The translations under genes were made by a program, and so were the position numbers. Shown piece by piece: positions 60,124 through 64,000 of a DNA stretch of 64,000 nt (the stretch's first letter is position 1; each line of letters opens with the position of its first letter). A model generated the notes under the pieces. It saw only the letters and a program-made list of their open reading frames with translations. It was not told the origin of the DNA and did not search any database. Where the stretch lies: assembly GCF_042681825.1 (NCBI RefSeq), contig NZ_JBHUGH010000001.1, forward strand, positions 317,921-381,920, written 5' to 3'. The stretch comes from Halodurantibacterium flavum. Its GTDB lineage: Bacteria; Pseudomonadota; Alphaproteobacteria; Rhodobacterales; Rhodobacteraceae.

Positions 60124-62023
60124 ATGAGCCAGCATGATTTCACCGCTCCCGCCGAGCGCCGCAGTTCCTGGCTTTCGGCGTATCTGACGGGCAGGAATGC
60201 CCTGGAGTTCCTGCTGATCGCCGCGGTCATGATGATGGTGGTCCTGATCGGCTACCAGGTCGCATCACGCTATCTGCTAAACGCGCCGAGCGTGCTGACA
60301 GAGGTGCTGCTGCGATATCTCTTCATTTGGGTTGGCTTGCTCGGGGCAGGGCTGTGCTTCATCGACGAGCGTCACCTGAACCTTCCAATTGTCCTCGACA
60401 GCCTTCCCGAAAGAAAGGCTGCCCGCGCCCGTGCAATCATAGCCCTTCTGACGTTGGCCTTCGGCATCGGGCTGAGCTGGGCCGGTTACCTCTTCATCAG
60501 CCGGAACCTGGTGATGCGGGTTCCGATCCTCGACATTCCGGTCGGCTACCTCCAGAGCGTGCTCCTGATCTGCGGCCTGCTGATCGCGCTGTCACAGATC
60601 GTTTGGTTCGTGGCAAATCTGAGTTCGCGCCGCCTGAGCTGGACGGATCTGGCCGTCGCCGGTGGCATCGTTGTCGTTACGACAATGGCGGTCTGGGCGC
60701 TGTCGCAGAGCAGCCTCTGGCAAGGATTTCTTGCGGAGTCCCGACAGCTCGTGGCAGTCATCGTCCTCTTCGGCTCGTTCGCGGTATTCCTGATCCTCGG
60801 GGTGCCCATTGCCGTCGCCTTGGCGCTGTCCGGCATCCTGACGCTGTTGCTTCAGATCAGCCTCGGCCGGATGGCACCGACCATCGGCGGCCGCCTTTTC
60901 AGCGGTCTCGACAACTTCGGGTTTCTGGCGCTGCCGTTCTTCGTCTTGGCCGGCAATATCATGAACCAGAGCGGCATCGCGCGCCGCCTGGTGGACTTCG
61001 CCATGCTTGTCGGGCGTCGCATCCCGGGAAACCTCTGGCAGACGAACGTGATCTCGAACGTGTTCTTCGGCTGCCTGTCGGGGTCGGGCATAGCGACGGC
61101 CACGGCGGTCGGCGGCATCATTGCCCCCATCGCGCGCCATCGGCACGGCGATCAACGCCGCGTCAGCCCCTGCCGGCATGCTGATCCCGCCATCGGGTCC
61201 CGTCATCATCTACTCGCTGATCACAGGCGGAAGCGCGTCCATCGTCGCCCTGTTTCTGGCGGGATACCTGCCGGGCCTCATCATGGCCGCAGCGGTCATG
61301 ATCGCGGCCTATTTCTACGCCAGGAGGCTTGGCTACACGGCCGATCGGACGAAGATAGGTTTGGGTGAAACTGGACGTCTCCTTTTCCGGGCAATCCCCA
61401 GCCTGCTGCTGGTCATCGCGGTGATCGGGGGCATCACGGGCGGCATCTTCACCGCCGTCGAGGGCTCGGGGATCGCCGTGATCTACAGCCTCGTCCTTGC
61501 GCTCTGCTATCGGAGCATCCGCTGGAACCAACTTGTGCAGGCCTGCCGCGACACCGTCATTACCACCGGCGTGATCGCCTTCCTCATCGCCTGCTCTGGC
61601 CTGATGAGCTGGAGCATGACCTTCGCCGGAATTCCCGCAACGGTCGGCGCGATGCTGACGGCGATCAGCGACAACCGGCTGGTGGTTCTGTTGATCATCA
61701 ACGTGACCCTGCTGATCGTGGGCATCTTCATGGACATGACGCCCGCGCTGCTGATCTTCACCCCGATCTTCTATCCGATCGTGACCGAGCTTGGCGTCGA
61801 TCCGGTGCATTTCGGGATGATACTCATCTACAACCTCTGCATGGGCGTCGTCACACCGCCGGTCGGCACGGTCCTCTTCGTCGCCTGCGGCGTCTCGGGC
61901 GAGCCTCTGAGCCGCGTCATCCGGCCGTTGCTGCCCATCTTCGGCCTGCAGATCCTGGGCTTGCTGTTGGTGACCTACATCCCCGCTCTCAGCCTCTTCT
62001 TGCCGAGCCTCTTTGGCGTCTGA
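60124..62023 (+). pseudogene. TRAP transporter fused DctQM permease, frameshifted
   Basis: The first part (60124-~61140) encodes a DctQ domain (four spans, ~170 residues) fused to the start of a DctM domain (FLALPFFVLAGNIMNQSGIA, GCLSGSGIATATAVGGIIAP). Similarity then jumps to the next frame (RAIGTAINAASAPAGMLIPP from about 61134) and continues to 62023 (MGVVTPPVGTVLFVACG). The usual residues around a 'GYD' segment between these blocks are missing, so a small deletion of length 3n+2 (for example 14 or 17 bp) is likely. CGCGC at the junction would be suitable microhomology. Without suppression the importer lacks most of its channel; a sequencing error is also possible. Confidence 0.75.
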
Positions 62024-62064
62024 AGCCACCGCAGATGACACTTCGATAATCCCGAAAGCGCCCA

Positions 62065-63864
62065 ATGCCCTTTTATCCACGCTTCCAGTCCAACCCGATG
62101 CAGAGCCGCGCCGACTTTCAGGAGGCCACGCTTGCTCTCTTTGAGCCGCTTCTGCCGTATCTCGAGCGGCAGGGCGCCCGAATGGACTTCGACGAGGGCG
62201 GGGCTTCTTTCGATATGCAGTCGAGCTCGGTCGAGGGGGTTGTGCGCCCGCTCTGGGGTCTGGTTCCGCTGGCAATGGGCGGTGGCAGCACGGAGCATTG
62301 GCCGCTTCTGCGACGCGTGATCGCGGAAGGCGTCGATCCCGCTCACCAGAACTATTGGGGACCGGTGCACGACCATTCGCAGCGTGCGGTCGAAATGGCT
62401 GCGATCGGCATGATGCTGATGTTGCTCCCCGAAGAGGGCTGGTATCCGTTCGAAGAGTGCGAGAGGGATAACCTCGTTGCCTGGATCGACGCCATCCAGC
62501 GTGTGGAGCTGGTGGACAACAACTGGCTGTTCTTCGCCATCCTCGTTCAGGCGGGCCTGCGCCGCATCGGCAGGGCAGACCTTGTCGACGAGGCCCTTCA
62601 CGAGCGTTACCTGACGCGGATCGAGGAATGGTATCTCGGGGACGGCTGGTATGGCGACGGCCCTGAGCTGCCGATCGATCATTACAACGGCTTTGCCATG
62701 CACTTCTACGCGCTGCTCTATGCCCAATATGCAGAAGCTGCGGACGCCGCCCGTTGCCGGCGCTTCCGCCAGCGCGCGGGTCTTTTCGCCGTGCAGTTCG
62801 CGCAATGGTTCGCCGAAAGCGGCGAGACCGTCATGGTCGGCCGCTCGCTCATCTACCGCTTCGCCACCGCCGCCTTCTGGGGCATCGCCGCAACAGCAGA
62901 ACAGGACGAGCTTTCCATCGGCGCGATCAAGGGCATCTGGGCGCGTCAGATCCGCAGCTGGCGCAACCTGCCGATCTTCACCAGCGACGGCCTTCTGACG
63001 CGCGGATACGGCTATCCCAACCTGATCATGTCCGAGGAGTATAATTCGCCCACCTCTCCCTATTGGGCGATGAAGGCCTTCTTTCCCTTGGCCTGGGGTG
63101 AAGATTCCGATTTCTGGCGCGCCGAGGAGGAGCCGCTGCCGGTCCCTCGCGAGCTGACACCGATGCCGGCGGCGTCCAGCATCGTCCAACGCAGCGGCGG
63201 CCATTCGATCCTGCACTATGCCGCGCCCGTACGGTCGGCCCTGCAGCGCGACAAGTACAACAAGTTCGCCTATTCCACCTTTCTGGGCCCCGACATGGCG
63301 TCGCTGCAATACTCGGAGCGCTTCAGCTTCGGTGACAACATTCTGGCCTTCAGCTTTGACGAGGGGCTGAACTGGACCATGTGTCATGCGCGGCCCGAGG
63401 CTCGCGTCACGGATGACCAGATCCACATGACCTGGATCAGCGGACGGCAAATGGTCGAGACGATCGTAATCCCCGAAACAGAAGGCCGTTTCCAGCGCCG
63501 CCACGATTTCGTCCTGGATGCGCCTGCCCTGGTCGTGGAGACAGGCTTTGCCGTCAGCGAATGGTATCGGCCAGCCGAGCTTCTGGGGCCTGACAAGACA
63601 GTCCTGCGCTCGCATCAGGTCGCCGGCGCATTGCGGGCGCAGCAGGCACGGGTGGCACCTGCGCTGACCGTTCGAGGCGAGAACGGTGTTTCAGGCATTG
63701 AAAGCCTCGATGTGACTCCCAAGCTCGCCGTGCTCGGGACGCGCATCCACACCAACATCTCGTCGCCGAAGACGGCCGTCCCGTTCCTGCTGGCCCGGCT
63801 CGGCCCCGGCGCCCACAAATTGCACCACGCCTTCCTTGCCACGCCTTCCGCCGCAACTTCCTAG
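62065..63864 (+). CDS. DUF2264 domain-containing protein
   Basis: A 599-residue soluble protein matching DUF2264. It has an N-terminal helical-barrel region (VRPLWGLVPLAMGGGSTEHW, WGPVHDHSQRAVEMAAIGMM, VDNNWLFFAILVQ, YHFYALLYAQYA-like) and a C-terminal beta-rich domain. The overall shape recalls alpha/alpha-barrel glycoside hydrolases and polysaccharide lyases, and the family often lies in polysaccharide loci. No signal peptide, so it is probably cytosolic. ATG at 62065 follows GAAAG. It lies between the TRAP genes and kduI, supporting a role in oligouronide breakdown. Confidence 0.85.
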   Translation: MPFYPRFQSNPMQSRADFQEATLALFEPLLPYLERQGARMDFDEGGASFDMQSSSVEGVVRPLWGLVPLAMGGGSTEHWPLLRRVIAEGVDPAHQNYWGPVHDHSQRAVEMAAIGMMLMLLPEEGWYPFEECERDNLVAWIDAIQRVELVDNNWLFFAILVQAGLRRIGRADLVDEALHERYLTRIEEWYLGDGWYGDGPELPIDHYNGFAMHFYALLYAQYAEAADAARCRRFRQRAGLFAVQFAQWFAESGETVMVGRSLIYRFATAAFWGIAATAEQDELSIGAIKGIWARQIRSWRNLPIFTSDGLLTRGYGYPNLIMSEEYNSPTSPYWAMKAFFPLAWGEDSDFWRAEEEPLPVPRELTPMPAASSIVQRSGGHSILHYAAPVRSALQRDKYNKFAYSTFLGPDMASLQYSERFSFGDNILAFSFDEGLNWTMCHARPEARVTDDQIHMTWISGRQMVETIVIPETEGRFQRRHDFVLDAPALVVETGFAVSEWYRPAELLGPDKTVLRSHQVAGALRAQQARVAPALTVRGENGVSGIESLDVTPKLAVLGTRIHTNISSPKTAVPFLLARLGPGAHKLHHAFLATPSAATS

Positions 63865-63924
63865 CGCCGCCTCATCGACAGTTTCACGCCGCGGCGTGAC
63901 GATTTTCTCTGAAAGGACCAGACC

Positions 63925-64000
63925 ATGACGCATGTTGAGACCCGCCACGCGATCCACCCGGACCACGCCCGCGCCATGGACACGGCCACGCTGCGCCGGC
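63925..64000 (+). CDS. kduI: 5-keto-4-deoxyuronate isomerase KduI, partial (runs off right edge)
   Basis: Only the first 25 codons are visible, from the ATG at 63925, which has GAAAGGA upstream. They include THVETRHAIHPDHARAMDTA and then TLRR, matching the conserved KduI start (VETRHA...MDTetLR). KduI converts 5-keto-4-deoxyuronate, the product formed after GH88-type hydrolysis, to 3-deoxy-D-glycero-2,5-hexodiulosonate. It fits directly after GH88, the TRAP importer and DUF2264. Identification rests on a short segment plus context. Confidence 0.7.
   Translation, partial: MTHVETRHAIHPDHARAMDTATLRR

Overview
The window looks like a contig (chromosome or large replicon) of an alphaproteobacterium of the Rhodobacterales/Rhodobacteraceae type. 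The grounds are high GC content, dense ATGA- or TGATG-coupled operons, many ABC and TRAP importers each with its own regulator, a long-form PstA, and an ArsRC-GAPDH-ArsJ arsenic operon. No rRNA, tRNA, CRISPR array or intact mobile element was seen. One N at 43930 marks an assembly join, so the sequence is a draft scaffold.

Layout. 1-5.7 kb (minus): two related amidohydrolases, a GntR/FCD regulator and a PotABC-like ABC importer with no substrate-binding protein (SBP) in view. 5.7-6.6 kb: about 1 kb without an intact gene, ending in a terminator. 6.7-13.1 kb (minus): a sugar ABC operon (SBP, two permeases, ATPase) with a sugar isomerase/epimerase and a Gfo/Idh dehydrogenase, divergent from a LacI regulator at 13.4-14.5 kb. 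14.6-21 kb (plus): a DUF983 protein, then a LysR-type frame running without a stop into an SBP, a two-domain permease, an ATPase and a DUF4743-Nudix hydrolase. Two PhoB-box-like repeat arrays lie in this stretch. 22-25.2 kb: arsRC-gap-arsJ. 25.4-31.7 kb: pstSCAB-phoU-phoB behind a Pho box, with no phoR. 31.7-36 kb: MTA/SAH nucleosidase, a class A beta-lactamase remnant, a small monooxygenase, an aldehyde dehydrogenase and an AcoR-like regulator without AAA+ domain. 36.4-42.7 kb: an Fbp-type ABC importer with an M24-fold hydrolase, divergent from a LysR regulator. 42.9-54.4 kb: two back-to-back TRAP operons. One has an amidohydrolase and an isochorismatase-like hydrolase; the other has a GAF protein, a haloacid dehalogenase, a TetR regulator and an HpaI-type aldolase. 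54.7-64 kb: an uronate/oligosaccharide locus (Gfo/Idh, LacI, GH88, TRAP SBP, frameshifted DctQM, DUF2264 and the start of kduI).

How it works together. The window is mainly a set of uptake-plus-catabolism modules, each controlled by an adjacent GntR, LacI, LysR or TetR regulator. Operator-like palindromes lie where those regulators would be expected to bind. The 15-32 kb stretch appears to be a phosphorus/arsenic region. PhoB (encoded at 31 kb) probably controls both the Pst phosphate system and the Fbp/PhnS-like importer at 16-20 kb. The arsenic operon between them would handle arsenate, which enters cells through phosphate transporters. Six operons carry a GC-rich hairpin directly after the SBP gene, which would favour extra SBP expression.
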